The notes: generated from the letters alone by a model not told the origin. 64,000 nt of DNA from Ischnura elegans (GCF_921293095.1 NW_025791724.1:124001-188000); one strand, 5' to 3'. Shown: positions 42,318-55,737, counted from the stretch's first letter. A program made the numbers and translations.

Positions 42318-45300
42318 TCAAAATTATTCATAAAAACCATAATTACCGAGGGATTCTGACGGGATGCGTTCTAAAACGTTAACAATAGTAAAACATACAT
42401 TAGTGTCGAGTTTCGTAGCGTTAGAGTAATTAGTTTGAAAAATATTCCGGTTGAAGTGACTGAAATATTGCAGAGGCTAAATATTGAAAAACAACATTAT
42501 GTCCTATAGACAGTGAAAACCAGCGGATTCTGGTGGGACAAGTTTTAAAACAATAGGAGAGATAAGGCAATTGTCGGTGACGAGTGTCAGTGCGATTGAA
42601 TCAATGGTTGAATTAATATGTTACAATGTGTGTATGACATAATGACATTAAATGTGTCATACTCAAAATTATTCATAAAAACCATAATTACCGAGGGATT
42701 TTGACGGGATGCGTTTTAAAACGTTAACAATAGTAAAACATACGTTAGTGTCGAGTTTCGTAGCGTTAGAGTAATTAGTTTAAAAAATATTCCAGTTGAA
42801 GTGACTGAAATATTGCACAGGCTAAATAATGAATAACAACATTATGTCCTATAAACAGTGAAAACCAGCGGATTTTGGTGGGACAAGTTTTAAAACAATA
42901 GGAGAAATAAGGCAATTGTCGGTGACGAGTGTCAGTGCGATTGAATCAATGGTTGAATTAATATGTTACAATGTGTGTATGACATAATGACATTAAATGT
43001 GTCATACTCAAAATTATTCATAAAAACCATAATTACCGAGGGATTTTGACGGGATGCGTTTTAAAACGTTAACAATAGTAAAACATACGTTAGTGTCGAG
43101 TTTCGTAGCGTTAGAGTAATTAGTTTAAAAAATATTCCGGTTGAAGTGACTGAAATATTGCAGAGGCTAAATATTGAATAACAACATTATGTCCTATAAA
43201 CAGTGAAAACCAGCGGATTTTGGTGGGACAAGTTTTAAAACAATAGGAGAGATAAGGCAATTGTCGGTGACGAGTTTCAGTGCGATTGAGTCAATGGTTT
43301 AATTAATATGTTACAATGTGTGAATGACAAAATGACATTAAATGTGTCACACTCAAAATTATTCATAAAAACCATAATTACCGAGGGATTTTGACGGGAT
43401 GCGTTTTAAAACGTTAACAATAGTAAAACATACGTTAGTGTCGAGTTTCGTATCGTTAGAATAATTAGTTTTAAAAATATTCCAGTAGAAGTGCCTGAAA
43501 AATTGCAGAGGATAAATATTGAATAACAACATTATGTCCTATAAACAGTGAAAACCAGCGGATTTTGGTGGGACAAGTTTTAAAACAATAGAAGAAATAA
43601 GGCAATTGTTGGTGACGAGTGTCAGTGCGATTGAGTCAATGGTTTAATTGATATGTTACATTGTGTGTATGACAAAATGACATTAAATGTGTCACACTCA
43701 AAATTATTCATAAAAACCATAATTACCGAGGGATTTTGACGGGATGCATTTTAAAACGTTCACAATAGTAAAACATACGTTAGTGTCGAGTTTCGTAGCG
43801 TTAGAATAATTAGTTTGAAAAATATTCCGGTTGAAGTGACTGAAATATTGCAGAGGCTAAATATTCAATAACAACGTTATGTCCTATAAACAGTGAAAAC
43901 CAGCGGATTTTGGTGGGACAAGTTTTAAAACAATAGGAGAGATAAGGCAATTGTCGGTGACGAGTGTCAGTGCGATTGAATTAATGGTTGAATTCATATG
44001 TTACAATGTGTGTATGACAAAATGACATTAAATGTGTCATACTCAAAATTATTCATAAAAACCATAATTACCGAGGGATTTTGACGGGATGCGTTTTAAA
44101 ACGTTAACAATAGTAAAACATACGTTAGTGTCGAGTTTCGTAGCGTTAGAGTAATTAGTTTAAAAAATATTCCAGTTGAAGTGACTGAAATATTGCACAG
44201 GCTAAATAATGAATAACAACATTATGTCCTATAAACAGTGAAAACCAGCGGATTTTGGTGGGACAAGTTTTAAAACAATAGGAGAAATAAGGCAATTGTC
44301 GGTGACGAGTGTCAGTGCGATTGAATTAATGGTTGAATTAATATGTTACAATGTGTGTATGACATAATGACATTAAATGTGTCATACTCAAAATTATTCA
44401 TAAAAACCATAATTACCGAGGGATTTTGACGGGATGCGTTTTAAAACGTTAACAATAGTAAAACATACGTTAGTGTCGAGTTTCGTAGCGTTAGAGTAAT
44501 TAGTTTAAAAAATATTCCGGTTGAAGTGACTGAAATATTGCAGAGGCTAAATATTGAAAAACAACATTATGTCCTATAGACAGTGAAAACCAGCGGATTT
44601 TGGTGGGACAAGTTTTAAAACAATAGGAGAGATAAGGCAATTGTCGGTGACGAGTGTCAGTGCGATAGAATGAATGGTTGAATTAATATGTTACAATGTG
44701 TGTATGACATAATGACATTAAATGTGTCATACTCAAAATTATTCATAAAAACCATAATTACCGAGGGATTTTGACGGGATGCGTTTTAAAACGTTAACAA
44801 TAGTAAAACATACGTTAGTGTCGAGTTTCGTAGCGTTAGAGTAATTAGTTTAAAAAATATTCCGGTTAAAGTGACTGAAATATTGCAGAGGCTAAATATT
44901 GAAAAACAACATTATGTCCTATAGACAGTGAAAACCAGCGGATTTTGGTGGGACAAGTTTTAAAACAATAGGAGAAATAAGGCAATTGTCGGTGACGAGT
45001 GTCAGTGCGATTGAATTAATGGTTGAATTAATATGTTACAATGTGTGTATGACATAATGACATTAAATGTGTCATACTCAAAATTATTCATAAAAACCAT
45101 AATTACCGAGGGATTTTGACGGGATGCGTTTTAAAACGTTAACAATAGTAAAACATACGTTAGTGTCGAGTTTCGTAGCGTTAGAGTAATTAGTTTAAAA
45201 AATATACCGGTTGAAGTGACTGAAATATTGCAGAGGCTAAATATTGAAAAACAACATTATGTCCTATAGACAGTGAAAACCAGCGGATTTTGGTGGGACA

Positions 45301-46070
45301 AGTTTTAAAACAATAGGAGAAATAAGGCAATTGTCGGTGACGTGTGTCAGTGCGATTGAATGAATGGTTGAATTAATATGTTACAATGTGTGTATGACAT
45401 AATGACATTAAATGTGTCATACTCAAAATTATTCATAAAAACCATAATTACCGAGGGATTTTGACGGGATGCGTTTTAAAACGTTAACAATAGTAAAACA
45501 TACGTTAGTGTCGAGTTTCGTAGCGTTAGAGTAATTAGTTTAAAAAATATTCCGGTTGAAGTGACTGAAATATTGCAGAGGCTAAATATTGAAAAACAAC
45601 ATTATGTCCTATAGACAGTGAAAACCAGCGGATTTTGGTGGGACAAGTTTTAAAACAATAGGAGAAATAAGGCAATTGTCGGTGACGAGTGTCAGTGCGA
45701 TTGAATTAATGGTTGAATTAATATGTTACAATGTGTGTATGACATAATGACATTAAATGTGTCATACTCAAAATTATTCATAAAAACCATAATTACCGAG
45801 GGATTTTGACGGGATGCGTTTTAAAACGTTAACAATAGTAAAACATACGTTAGTGTCGAGTTTCGTAGCGTTAGAGTAATTAGTTTAAAAAATATTCCGG
45901 TTGAAGTGACTGAAATATTGCAGAGGCTAAATATTGAATAACAACATTATGTCCTATAAACAGTGAAAACCAGCGGATTTTGGTGGGACAAGTTTTAAAA
46001 CAATAGGAGAAATTAGGCAATTGTCGGTGACGAGTGTCAGTGCGATTGAATTAATGGTTTAATTAATATG
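42318..46070. repeat. 345-bp satellite array, about 11 monomers
   Basis: Same monomer as in unit 1, four copies fewer. The first monomers and the array edge match unit 1 closely, and the missing copies are interior, as expected for unequal exchange. Confidence 0.95.
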
Positions 46071-47028
46071 TTACACTCCCTGGCTGTCGACATGAAATTC
46101 CTAGGGTCAAACTCAATATTATTTATAAAAACCATAATTACCGAGGGATTTTGATGGGAGACATTTTAAAACGTTCTTAAAGTGAAAACAGACATTATTG
46201 AGGAGTATCATAGTCTCTGAATGAATACTTTCAAAATACGCCATTTTTTGGGTTGAAAGTAAGCGAAGACTGAATTTTCAATATCAGCATGATGTCATAT
46301 GAACAGTAAAAACCAGTGGATTTTGATGGGACCGGTTTTAAAACGACAAGAAAATTAAGACAAATATTCGTGACAAGTGTCAGTGCAACGGAGTAAATAG
46401 TTTTAAAAATGTGTTACAGTTGCTAATGAGTTAATCAAATTTCCATTTTCATACTCAAAATTATTTCTAAAAACCATAATTACCGTGGGATTTGGACGGG
46501 AGACGTTTCAAAACTTAGGTGTATTCAGAAAGAACATTATAGCGGAGTTCCGTAGCCACAGAATGAATACTTTGAAAAATATCCCATATTATGTGTCTGA
46601 CAGCAAATGCTGATTTTTCAATATCAACGTTATGTCATATGAACAGTAAAAACCAGTGAATTTTGATGGGACCGGTTTTAAAACGACAAGGAAATTAAGG
46701 CAATTATTCGTGACTAGTGTCAGTGCGACTGATTCCATGGTTTAAGAAATATATTGTAATCCGTTGCTGACAAAAACAAATTTCCAATGCCATACTCCAA
46801 ATTATTCATAAAAAGCAATAATTACAGAGGGATTTGGACGGGAGACGTTTTAGAACGTTAACATAAATTGAAACAAACATTATCGTGGACCTTCAGTGCG
46901 ACGGAATTGAAAATTTCAACAATGTTCCATGCTCTGTGCCCGTCACATTGCAAAGTGTCCGTTTAAACTCAACAAGTGAGCGTGGAAACCACACTTCCGG
47001 TCGGATTTTCATGAGGCACGTTTTAAAA
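46071..47028. repeat. Degenerate satellite tail, unit 2
   Basis: Near-identical to 9113-10070, so the decayed edge was duplicated with the unit. Confidence 0.8.
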
Positions 47029-48760
47029 CGTGCAGAAAAATGACAATTAATTATTTGGAGACAAAGTTCGACAGAATAATAGCTACGTTAATGCCACATA
47101 CGTGGCTACTGCGACAGCGCACGATGTATTCGTCGTAGGCGTGTGACATTTCGTCATAACATGCAGATTGTCACTTCATGCATTGCAATAGGGATATGTG
47201 AAGTTCGAAAGGAATAACTCCGAAGTCGTACTCGCTCTTTTCCTTCGTAATTCCGCAATCAGACAGTGAAATGCATCGGAAATATTGACAAACGAAGTAA
47301 GTCAAAGGAAAATTGATTTGCCAAAAGAGGTAATTGTAAGAATGCCGAAACAACAAATACCACGTTTCAGGAAATAGCAAAGTTAGGTTTAAAACTTGGA
47401 CGTTACCGTAGAGAGTGGAATTAATCCACAGAACAATGTACGAAAAACTAACAAAGGGAAAGTTATCGATCGGCGATGTGAAGAGTACATCTTTTCCCTT
47501 GCACGTCCGCATTCACGAATACACGTTCCTGCGGGAAAGACACATCATTTCCAATCCCGAAGTGGCGTGTGGTAATTTAAGTAATACGTGTAACGCGCTA
47601 CGTCGTCACAATGTTGTAGGGAACGGTAATTCATTTTCACAAAAGTCATTCAAAATCAGCCTTCTCACACACAGAAAATCGCAGTCATCAATTTCCAGAA
47701 TCGCACGCTAGACCAGAAATATCCTGCGACTCGAGTATGGAAAAGCCAGCCTCACTCGACAATCCCTCCCGTCGAGGCGTAATTTTTTTTTCACCAACCT
47801 TTCGCAATCCCTGCCCAGGAATCAAATTCACCACATTCCCCCCCAGAATAGGCACAGAAAGCGCACGGAGTGAAACGAACGGGGCGAACCGAAAACCGTA
47901 GGAGCGTCAAACGGAGTCATTCCATTTCCTTCGAATATCACGACTCGCGGCGCAATCGGAATACTCTCGCGACATTCAGCCCCCGCCGGAAAGGGGAAAC
48001 GATAATCGAGTGCCGCCGTTTGTGGAATAACGGCACGAGAACAAAAATTATGGACATTCGTCCGCTTCTCCCGGGGATCGCGGGTTCGCGGCAGCGCGAA
48101 CGATCGCAGTCGCACGCGGAAAGAGTGATTTCGGCGTCGCGAAAAGGCGAGATCGAGGGAAACAGTCGCGTTTCGGCGACGCCGAAGTGGCGTCTCGATC
48201 GTCGATCGAAATCGCCGCAAACTCGGATCGAAAAGTGCAACAGACGAATGCACAACCGCGGATCGAGTCGTCGCGACACGACGCCGATCCGTCCGACAGG
48301 CACATCTTCCGACCATCGTTCTCCGTCCGCGGGGCGCCGTCCAGACCGGCGCCGGCGTGCCGGCACACGCAGGAAGGTTCAGAGAAACGGCGAGGCAGGT
48401 CGCCGATCGACCACGCGAACCCGCGACGCCACGGCGACACTTTAATTATCGGGTCGGAAGGCGCGCCGGTGACATGCCGTATTTCGCTCGGGCGCCGCGG
48501 CGCCCGCGACGTTCCGGTCGCCGACGGCGGGCCGCCCGCGCGCGGCCGGGACTGTCGCCTCGCGCGTCGAGATCGGACGCCGACGTCGGAGCCGCCGGCG
48601 CCGTCCGAAACGATAAAGTGCGAGACGAAGTCGAGTACAAAGATTCGAAGGAGAACGCCGACGACAAGTTCGACAGCGGCGAACGCGCTCCGAAATGGTA
48701 CGATATCTCGAAGGTGGGAAACGCGAAAATTTCATCGCTTCATACCTCTCGTCCGAGACC
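47029..48760 (+). promoter_or_regulatory. Spacer and CpG-rich upstream region of H1, unit 2
   Basis: Counterpart of 10071-11802; the CpG-rich part begins at about 47819. No TATA box near the H1 start. Confidence 0.5.
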
Positions 48761-49483
48761 ATGGCAGACGCTACCGCAGCAGCCGCAGCAGCGCCCCCGG
48801 CGGCCCAGCCGTCCGGCACCGCAGCCGTCAAGCCCCTGCCCGCCGCCTCCGCAGCATCCAAGAAGGCCAGCAAGGGCGCCGCCTCCAAGAAGGCCCGCGC
48901 AAAGCCCTCCCATCCACCGACCTCCGAGATGGTCAACAACGCCGTCAAGAGCCTCAAGGAACGCGGCGGCTCCTCCCTCCAGGCCATCAAGAAGTACATC
49001 GCCGCCTCCTACAAGGTCGACGCCGAGAAGCTCTCCCCCTTCATCAAGAAGTACCTCAAGTCCGCCGTCACCTCCGGCACACTCGTACAGACCAAGGGCA
49101 AGGGAGCGTCGGGGTCCTTCAAGCTGAGCTCCACCACGCTGAAGGACAAGGCTGCACCCGCTGCAGCCAAGGCGAAGAAGACCGCAGCCAAGAAGACCGC
49201 CGCGGCCAAGAAGCCGAAGCCCGCGAAGAAGGAGAAGGCTGCCACCAAGCGGTCCGCGCCCAAGGAGCGCTCCAAGTCCGCGCCTCCTGCGAAGAAGGCA
49301 AAGAAAGCAGACAAGCCCAAGAAGAAGCCCGCAGCAGCCAAGCCAGCGGCGAAGGCAGCAAAGTCCCCATCGAAGGCAAAGAAGGCGCCCACCAAGCCCA
49401 AGGCGCCCAAGCCCAAGAAGACGCCCACCAAGCCCAAGCCCGCGGCAGCAAAGAAGGCCGCCGCCGCCCCCAAGAAGAAGTGA
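48761..49483 (+). CDS. H1: Linker histone H1, unit 2
   Basis: 240 aa with the same protein sequence as the unit 1 gene. The few base changes seen (a TCG/TCC serine codon and a GTG/GTA valine codon) are silent, which suggests purifying selection or recent conversion. Domains: Ala/Pro/Lys N-terminal tail, winged-helix globular domain at about 50-123, long Lys/Ala/Pro C-terminal tail. Upstream region and stem-loop are intact, so the gene is expected to work. Confidence 0.97.
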   Translation: MADATAAAAAAPPAAQPSGTAAVKPLPAASAASKKASKGAASKKARAKPSHPPTSEMVNNAVKSLKERGGSSLQAIKKYIAASYKVDAEKLSPFIKKYLKSAVTSGTLVQTKGKGASGSFKLSSTTLKDKAAPAAAKAKKTAAKKTAAAKKPKPAKKEKAATKRSAPKERSKSAPPAKKAKKADKPKKKPAAAKPAAKAAKSPSKAKKAPTKPKAPKPKKTPTKPKPAAAKKAAAAPKKK

Positions 49484-49536
49484 GCGACCGAACCTCGCAG
49501 GTTCACCGAACTTCGATGTACGCGAAGTTCAATTTA

Positions 49537-49587
49537 GGCCCTCTTAAGGGCCATCAAGTCATACAGATGACTATTTTCCATGCTTAA
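49537..49587 (+). terminator. H1 3' stem-loop and downstream element, unit 2
   Basis: GGCCCTCTTAAGGGCC at 49537-49552 and TTTTCCATGCTTAA at 49574-49587. Confidence 0.9.
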
Positions 49588-50303
49588 AACAAAATTCCAA
49601 ACTCCTTCACCTTACCCAATAAAGTTTCAAACCTTACCCATTGAAGGAAATGAGTAGATGGACAATATTCCTTCTACAAAACCGCTAATTTTACGTCAAA
49701 TTAATGCACCTTCCATTGAAGGTTGTCAGATAATTTTTTGGCAGTAAAAATTTACCTATGAACCTAAGTTTCGAAAGAGACGTCTGCTGCAGCAGAAAGC
49801 CTGATTGCTCAAAAGAATGAAGTATTTGCGTTTCACATATTTGCAACCAAGACGGTCGATTGTTGAAAACAATGAAATCTTGGCGAATGTCATTGTTGCA
49901 TTAGTATTTTCCGTGACAAAACTGCTGGCGGAAAACAATCGTCGCGCATGGCAACATCTCCTGACGACATTTTTTGAGTTCGAGAGATGCCTACATTGTC
50001 GTAACTCGATAAACGATTGAGTGTACTCCTGACTTTGTTATTCTGAAAGAACTTCGAAATTTCCGTTACTTATGAAATTTAAATTGCCATTCTGTAAAGA
50101 TAACATTTTCCGTCAGGAAACTGCCAGGATGCCAAGCACTCCATCTGCAAAAAAACATCTTTTCATAAGTTATATTCATACCTTCCAGTATTTTTCTATA
50201 CTATTTTTCATTAGTTAATTATAATTATCATTAATTACAACTTTATTATTTTTTCATTCTCTTTCAGCTTTTCTTTATGAAATATTATTTCATTCTCGTC
50301 GAT
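49588..50303. other. H1-H3 convergent intergenic region, unit 2
   Basis: As 12630-13345; no gene. Confidence 0.7.
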
Positions 50304-50354
50304 GAAAGCAATGGGAAACAATCGTCTGTATGACGTCTAGTCCTGAAAAGGACT
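50304..50354 (-). terminator. H3 3' stem-loop and downstream element, unit 2
   Basis: Minus strand AGTCCTTTTCAGGACT at 50339-50354; TTTCCCATTGCTTTC at 50304-50318. Confidence 0.92.
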
Positions 50355-50394
50355 TTTGTTTTTGTGCCGACAAGAAGTCGACAGCGACGACGAT

Positions 50395-50925
<531 letters not shown>

Positions 50926-53658
50926 TTAATTCCTGGTTTGGGGTAGGTGTTCAGTGTCTCCTGTAGACGACACTGGTCGACGGTAGCAGTCCCAAGAGTT
51001 GAGATTTGCTACCGCCATGGATGCGATGTAATTTATTTGTGATGTTCGCGTCTTCTCGAAGAAACGCTTCGCCTCCTCCTGCATGCGTTGATCCACAGTT
51101 GTTTCCCCCGTTGCGAGGTAGAGCGCCTCGTTGCCAGTCCATCTCGGCATTCTTGTTATTAGGCGCAGGATGTTCCTGATGGTCTTGTCTAATGTAGTTT
51201 TTGGACCTTTCAATGCCAGTCCAGACCAAATTGGGGAGGCATATGTTACTATGGGCATCAGAATAGCTTTGAAGATTCTCAGTTTTAGGTGCTGAGGAAT
51301 GGCGTTGGAGTTCAGTAATGGTCTGAGGTTTGCGGCGTTTCTGCTGAGTTTTTGACGAAGTCCCAGGAGGTGTTCCTTGAATTGTAGCTTTTTATCCAGC
51401 TTGATACCGAGGTAAGTGGCGGAGGAGCTCCACTCTATTGTTTGGCCTCTTAGGGATGTTGCTGCCGCAGGTTGGTGAGCCTTCCTCTTCCTGCGTTCAA
51501 ACATGACCGCCGTTGTTTTGGTAGGGTTTAAATCAATTCTCCATTTGGCGTACCAGTTGGAAGTTCGGTTGAGGGCAGATTGTAGGTACATTGCAGCGAA
51601 TTTCGGCCGCGTTGATCGGCAGAGGAGTGCCGCGTCGTCTGCAAACAGGCTAGCTGTGGTATTCCAGCCGAAATCCTGTGGGAAGTCAGCTGTGTATATG
51701 GAGTATAGTTGGGGTCCAAGGACTGATCCTTGTGGGACGCCTGCAAGGATGAGTCGGTCGGTTGAGGATGCGCCATCCCAGGTGACGTTGAAGGATCTTC
51801 CTTGTAGGTAATTCGCTATTATGCCGGTGATCCACGTTGGGTAACGGAATGAACGCAGTTTCCAAATTAGGCCTTGATGCCAGACCCGATCAAATGCCTT
51901 ACTCACGTCTAAGAAGGCGGCGGCACAGCAGCTTTTGTTATTGAAGGATCCGGTAATAAAGTTGGTAACTTTTAAGAGAGCATGAGAAGTTGAGTGGTGG
52001 TGGCGGAATCCGAATTGAAAGGATGGTAGAATTTTTTCTGTTTCAGTGTGCTGCTGTAAGTGGACTTGAATAATTCTTTCCAACATCTTGCCAAGTCCGT
52101 CGAGAAGGGAAATTGGTCTGTAGCTTGATATTTTTGAAGGTGATTTTCCCTGCTTTTGGAGTCCAATAACCTTCGCCTTTTTCCAGGTGGTAGGAAAATA
52201 CTGCAGTTTAAGGCAGGCCGTGAAGATGAGGGCAATTAAAATTCCAGCAGCCCTCGGCAATTGCCGCAGAATTTCATTCCGGATTCCGTCCGGTCCCGGA
52301 GCCTTTCTTAATGGAAGTCGTTTTAATCCCTCAGCGATCATATCTAGAGTGACTTGCGGAGGTTCCATATCAGCGGGAGGTAGAGGTGGCTCTTCCTTTT
52401 CTAATTGATCGATGTCAGCTGCTAGTGGGTTTGGCGCGTTTGGTTGAAAGCATTCTTCCAAGTAGTCAGCGAAGCAAGTAGCCTTCTCCTCGTTACTGCA
52501 TGCTGTCGCCGTTGGCGTGCGAATGGGTGGTATCTTGACGAATGGTGATCGCATAAGTCTTGCCATCCGCCAGATGCTGCCGTCATCCGTATTCAGGGAG
52601 GAGAGTTTTTTCTCCCAGGAGCTGCGTCGGAAGTCGACAACCGCCTCGTGTGCCTTCCTTTTTAGAGCCTGGTATTTGCGTTTGTCGCTGGGAGTGTGCG
52701 TGCGCTGGAAAGTATTTCTTGCCTTATTTTTTCTTCGCAGTAGGTCCTTGATCCCTGCTGGGAGATCTAGGTAATCCGGAGGACTACGTGCTGCTACCGG
52801 GATTGCAGATTCGGCAGCTTCCTTCATCTGCTTTGTCAGATTCGAGACAAGATCGTCGATTTGCTCTGGGGTTTCGACAGTCGCTGCTTCCGGGAGCTTG
52901 GATGCCAGCGTACTTCGGAAGAGTTGCCAATCAGCCTTGGCGAGATTGTGATGGGTCGGTTGTGGTAAGCGAGTAGGTTTAATCCCTGCGTAGCAGAGGA
53001 CCGGGTAGTGGTCACTCTCGAGAGCTTGTATGGTGCGGCAGAAGACAGATAGTTGCAGTTTCGCCATCAAGAAGATGTCCAGGACATCGCTCGATCCATT
53101 AAAGTGGTAATGGGTAGGTTGGTCTGGTCCCAGTGCTCTTATGGCGGTGTCATTCAGCCAATTTCGGAGTTTATTCCCTCTGGAATTAGGCGTTGTGGAG
53201 TGCCAGGAGGGGTCTTTGGCATTTAAGTCACCGCCAAGTATAGTCGGCGGTCCTCTCTGTAATAATGCTGCGTAGTCTTCAGCGCAGAAGTCACGGCCTG
53301 GTTTCTGATATGCTGCGACTAAGGTTAGGTCGCCTGAATCAGTGATTAATTGAAGTGAAGTTGATTCAACGGACGAGTTTGGAGGGTCAGGCAGTTGGAA
53401 GCCGCGTAAGCCTTCTCGGAGGAGAATTGCTGTTCCGCCGCTTGGAGTTGGACCAGCTCTATCGGTGCGAAAGACTGTGTATCCAGGAACTGTCCATTTA
53501 GTTGTGGGGAGCAGTTTTGTTTCGCTGATTAAAGCAGCGTCAACCTTGTATTCACCAAGGAAGGAGAGCAGTTCAGGGGTCTTCCAAAATAGACCTCCAT
53601 TTGCATTCCACGCTGCAATTATGAGGCGAGGTGGTAGCTTGACGTATCTAGGGAACGC
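50926..53658 (-). CDS. LINE B ORF2: endonuclease-reverse transcriptase
   Basis: About 910 codons open, in the +1 frame relative to ORF1 and overlapping its last codons. I read the endonuclease part through by hand: [38 protein letters not shown] and ESDHYPV, with no stop. The reverse transcriptase has [40 protein letters not shown] and the catalytic FADD (51634-51645) in place of YADD, a tolerated variant in LINEs. No ATG occurs before about 53067, inside the endonuclease, so synthesis from ORF1 by frameshift or reinitiation is likely. The C terminus is rich in basic residues and ends LPQTRN. Confidence 0.92.
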   Translation of the reverse strand, partial: AFPRYVKLPPRLIIAAWNANGGLFWKTPELLSFLGEYKVDAALISETKLLPTTKWTVPGYTVFRTDRAGPTPSGGTAILLREGLRGFQLPDPPNSSVESTSLQLITDSGDLTLVAAYQKPGRDFCAEDYAALLQRGPPTILGGDLNAKDPSWHSTTPNSRGNKLRNWLNDTAIRALGPDQPTHYHFNGSSDVLDIFLMAKLQLSVFCRTIQALESDHYPVLCYAGIKPTRLPQPTHHNLAKADWQLFRSTLASKLPEAATVETPEQIDDLVSNLTKQMKEAAESAIPVAARSPPDYLDLPAGIKDLLRRKNKARNTFQRTHTPSDKRKYQALKRKAHEAVVDFRRSSWEKKLSSLNTDDGSIWRMARLMRSPFVKIPPIRTPTATACSNEEKATCFADYLEECFQPNAPNPLAADIDQLEKEEPPLPPADMEPPQVTLDMIAEGLKRLPLRKAPGPDGIRNEILRQLPRAAGILIALIFTACLKLQYFPTTWKKAKVIGLQKQGKSPSKISSYRPISLLDGLGKMLERIIQVHLQQHTETEKILPSFQFGFRHHHSTSHALLKVTNFITGSFNNKSCCAAAFLDVSKAFDRVWHQGLIWKLRSFRYPTWITGIIANYLQGRSFNVTWDGASSTDRLILAGVPQGSVLGPQLYSIYTADFPQDFGWNTTASLFADDAALLCRSTRPKFAAMYLQSALNRTSNWYAKWRIDLNPTKTTAVMFERRKRKAHQPAAATSLRGQTIEWSSSATYLGIKLDKKLQFKEHLLGLRQKLSRNAANLRPLLNSNAIPQHLKLRIFKAILMPIVTYASPIWSGLALKGPKTTLDKTIRNILRLITRMPRWTGNEALYLATGETTVDQRMQEEAKRFFEKTRTSQINYIASMAVANLNSWDCYRRPVSSTGDTEHLPQTRN

Positions 53659-55300
53659 TTATGTTGAGAGCGGCGAGTACCCTAGACATTAGTGTCTGTT
53701 GCTGCATTAATTGTGTTTGGATTGCCGAGGTTACTGCAATCAAGGATTGTATAGCTGCTGCCAGGTCTGGCGTATCAGCAGCGGTTGCGTTGGTGGTAGT
53801 AGTGGGTGTTCGCGCGGGACGTTGAGAGTCTGGAAAGGCAGGAAATTCAGCATCCAGGCGCAGGCGTGGAGCAGATGAAGGCTTCTGAGACGGTGCAGGG
53901 AGTCCAGTTCCCCAGGGGTTTTGTCGCCCTAGAGTTGGAATAGGCTTGGGTGCAGCGGGTTCCTGTGGCTTCTTTTGCGAAGCTCTCAGCTTCTCAAGGT
54001 GTTTCTTATACACCGGACATTTCCTCGACATAGCGGGATGTTCTCCCTCGCAATTACAGCATGTTGCCGGTGTGGTTTTAGGTACCGGACATTGTGAGCC
54101 ATGGTGCGCACCTGCACAGGACCAGCAGCGTGGTGAGGCAGTGCAGTGCACACTTGAGTGGCCGAATCTATTACACCGGTAGCACATTTGAGGCCGATCA
54201 TATTTAAATGGAGTGAGCCGAAGGTGGACTGGCCCAACTTTCCGTAGCGCTCCTATCTGCTTCAGTGTCCACTCGGCGGTGGGCCGTACAGTGAGGTGAT
54301 GCAGATCCTTCTTTTCTTTATCCCTGTTGAGGAGGGGCCGTACGGAGACTACAGGAATGCCTTCTCCTTCAAATAACTCCGTGAGATATTGCAGATCAAA
54401 ATCAGCATCTAGACCTCTCACAAGGAAGGAAGCAGTACGTTCAGTTGGCAAGGCGTAAGATGAGGCCTGTGCCTGCTCTTTTGCCAGCAGTTCTTTGAGT
54501 GCTTTATGGTCTTCAATGTTGTCGAGGTGGACCCTCGTGAAGTCACGCCGTATATCGAGGTGAAATTCCCCTTTTACTACTGATTTTATTAGCTCGATGG
54601 ACTTCCTATAATCAGAGATTCCGTAAATCAGGAACGGAGGCGGGCGTTGGCGCCGTGGAGGACGCTTCGGAGCAGTGGGTGCCGGGGCCAGAATGGCTGA
54701 GTCCGGAGTTTGTTCGGTTGGTGCTTGTTTCGCGTTGGAAACCGAGTCTTCCAAGTTGGAGAGGGCATTGAACTTATTTGACATCACAATTTGCTGTTTA
54801 GCTGGTTGCAGCGTTGGCGGCGAGGCGGGGCCTCTCTTCCTCTTGTTGGTTTTCACCGGTATAAAAGCACCGGATGGAACGTAAGCATCGGAAGGAAAGA
54901 TGGCATCGGAAATTTCCATGTGGTCCTGAGCATGACCATTTTGGCCCTCTTGAGGGCCTCCGGAGGCAGCGGATTGATGCTGCGTGGACGCAGTAGGGCT
55001 ATTGGTGGCATAATTGACGTCCTGGACAGAGGAACATGAAGCTGAGGCCCTTAAGAGGGCCGATGGTGAGGCCCTTAAGGGGGCCGTTGAGGATTCTTCC
55101 GAATAGTCGGAGCTTGGTGAGTCCGGGGATTCCAGCAATGGTGGCAACTGGTTGACGTGGTCTTGGCGCAGGTTCGTGGATGCCATTCGACAGCTATAGA
55201 GAGTCGGATGGCCGGAAAACGGTGCCTCAGTACCACAGTCCGTGGACCGAGATGCTGCTGTTGGTGCGCCGGTGGATGCAGTGGCCGCCATGGAATCCAT
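53648..55300 (-). CDS. LINE B ORF1: gag-like protein
   Basis: 550 aa from MDSMAATAST; the frame is open 18 codons further, but MDSMAA matches the start of the LINE A and C proteins and sits in the conserved dyad. Residues 1-200 are low-complexity and contain APLRAS and ALLRAS encoded by stem-loop-like DNA. Then come the RRM-like/PRE_C2HC region (FLIYGISDYRKSIELIKSVV, FLVRGLDADFDLQYLTELFE) and three knuckles, CYRCNRFGHSSVHC, CWSCAGAHHGSQC and CCNCEGEHPAMSRKC. The C terminus is Thr/Ala-rich. It ends NISVP-stop at CCC TAG, like LINE A. Confidence 0.9.
   Translation of the reverse strand: MDSMAATASTGAPTAASRSTDCGTEAPFSGHPTLYSCRMASTNLRQDHVNQLPPLLESPDSPSSDYSEESSTAPLRASPSALLRASASCSSVQDVNYATNSPTASTQHQSAASGGPQEGQNGHAQDHMEISDAIFPSDAYVPSGAFIPVKTNKRKRGPASPPTLQPAKQQIVMSNKFNALSNLEDSVSNAKQAPTEQTPDSAILAPAPTAPKRPPRRQRPPPFLIYGISDYRKSIELIKSVVKGEFHLDIRRDFTRVHLDNIEDHKALKELLAKEQAQASSYALPTERTASFLVRGLDADFDLQYLTELFEGEGIPVVSVRPLLNRDKEKKDLHHLTVRPTAEWTLKQIGALRKVGPVHLRLTPFKYDRPQMCYRCNRFGHSSVHCTASPRCWSCAGAHHGSQCPVPKTTPATCCNCEGEHPAMSRKCPVYKKHLEKLRASQKKPQEPAAPKPIPTLGRQNPWGTGLPAPSQKPSSAPRLRLDAEFPAFPDSQRPARTPTTTTNATAADTPDLAAAIQSLIAVTSAIQTQLMQQQTLMSRVLAALNISVP
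54943..55085 (-). other. Histone-stem-loop-like palindromes in LINE B ORF1
   Basis: On the element's sense strand: GGCCCTCTTAAGGGCC (55046-55061), identical to the H1 stem-loop in the same sense; GGCCCCCTTAAGGGCC (55070-55085), nearly perfect; and GGCCCTCAAGAGGGCC (54943-54958), a perfect stem with loop CAAG. No CCATTGCTT element follows at 20 nt. Confidence 0.8.
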
Positions 55301-55307
55301 GGCGGCC
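55283..55307. other. Start-codon dyad of LINE B
   Basis: Perfect 12-bp inverted repeat with arms GGCCGCCATGGA and complement, central base A on the plus strand; encodes MDSMAA. Confidence 0.85.
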
Positions 55308-55737
55308 CGATGATTCGTTGGGGAGGGCAGGGAGGGCTGTTTGGGGCCTATCACCCTAGCGAGGGGACCCGGCCGTGTCCCTCAGGCGTGCAATGAGTTA
55401 GACTCTAGTGCCTGAGGTAACGGCCGAGACAACCTGGGAGTGTCGCTTTGGGCAAAGGCACCACCCGGAGGTGATAACCACAGTGACCGGGTTCGAAAGG
55501 TAGGTACGAGCCCAGTCAGCTGCGGCCCCCCGGGCGCCCCTTTAGCGACGGGAATCAGACGTGTTGTCTCTGCTCCCGATGGAAGCGGAGTGCTGTGGCG
55601 TGTAGTCCAAAAATCGTGTCCAAGAAGGCAAGGTCAAGCGGGTGGCGAAGGTCCAGACGGGCAGAGTCGTTATCGGTGGCGTAAACGCTAGAGAGCTGCG
55701 GCAGAGGTCGGATTAAGCTTTCGGTCTCTAAACCGGC
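55301..55737 (-). other. LINE B 5' UTR
   Basis: 437 bp and GC-rich. Stem CCTCAGGC (55380-55387) with GCCTGAGG (55410-55417) covaries with the stem of LINE A. A further block (about 55490-55570) matches the LINE C 5' UTR in pattern: GGTACnnGCGCAGCCAG-like, then GGGCGC and TTTnGCGAC. The conservation suggests a structural RNA function such as translation start or a terminal ribozyme, which I could not fold. Confidence 0.65.

Noticed and set aside
53648-55354. LINE B ORF1 starting at 55354
   Set aside because: The upstream 18 codons have no match in LINE A or C, and the next ATG lies in the conserved start dyad.
55490-55737. HDV-like self-cleaving ribozyme at the LINE 5' end
   Set aside because: Such ribozymes exist in some LINEs, but I could not build the double pseudoknot by eye. 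Left as an untested possibility.
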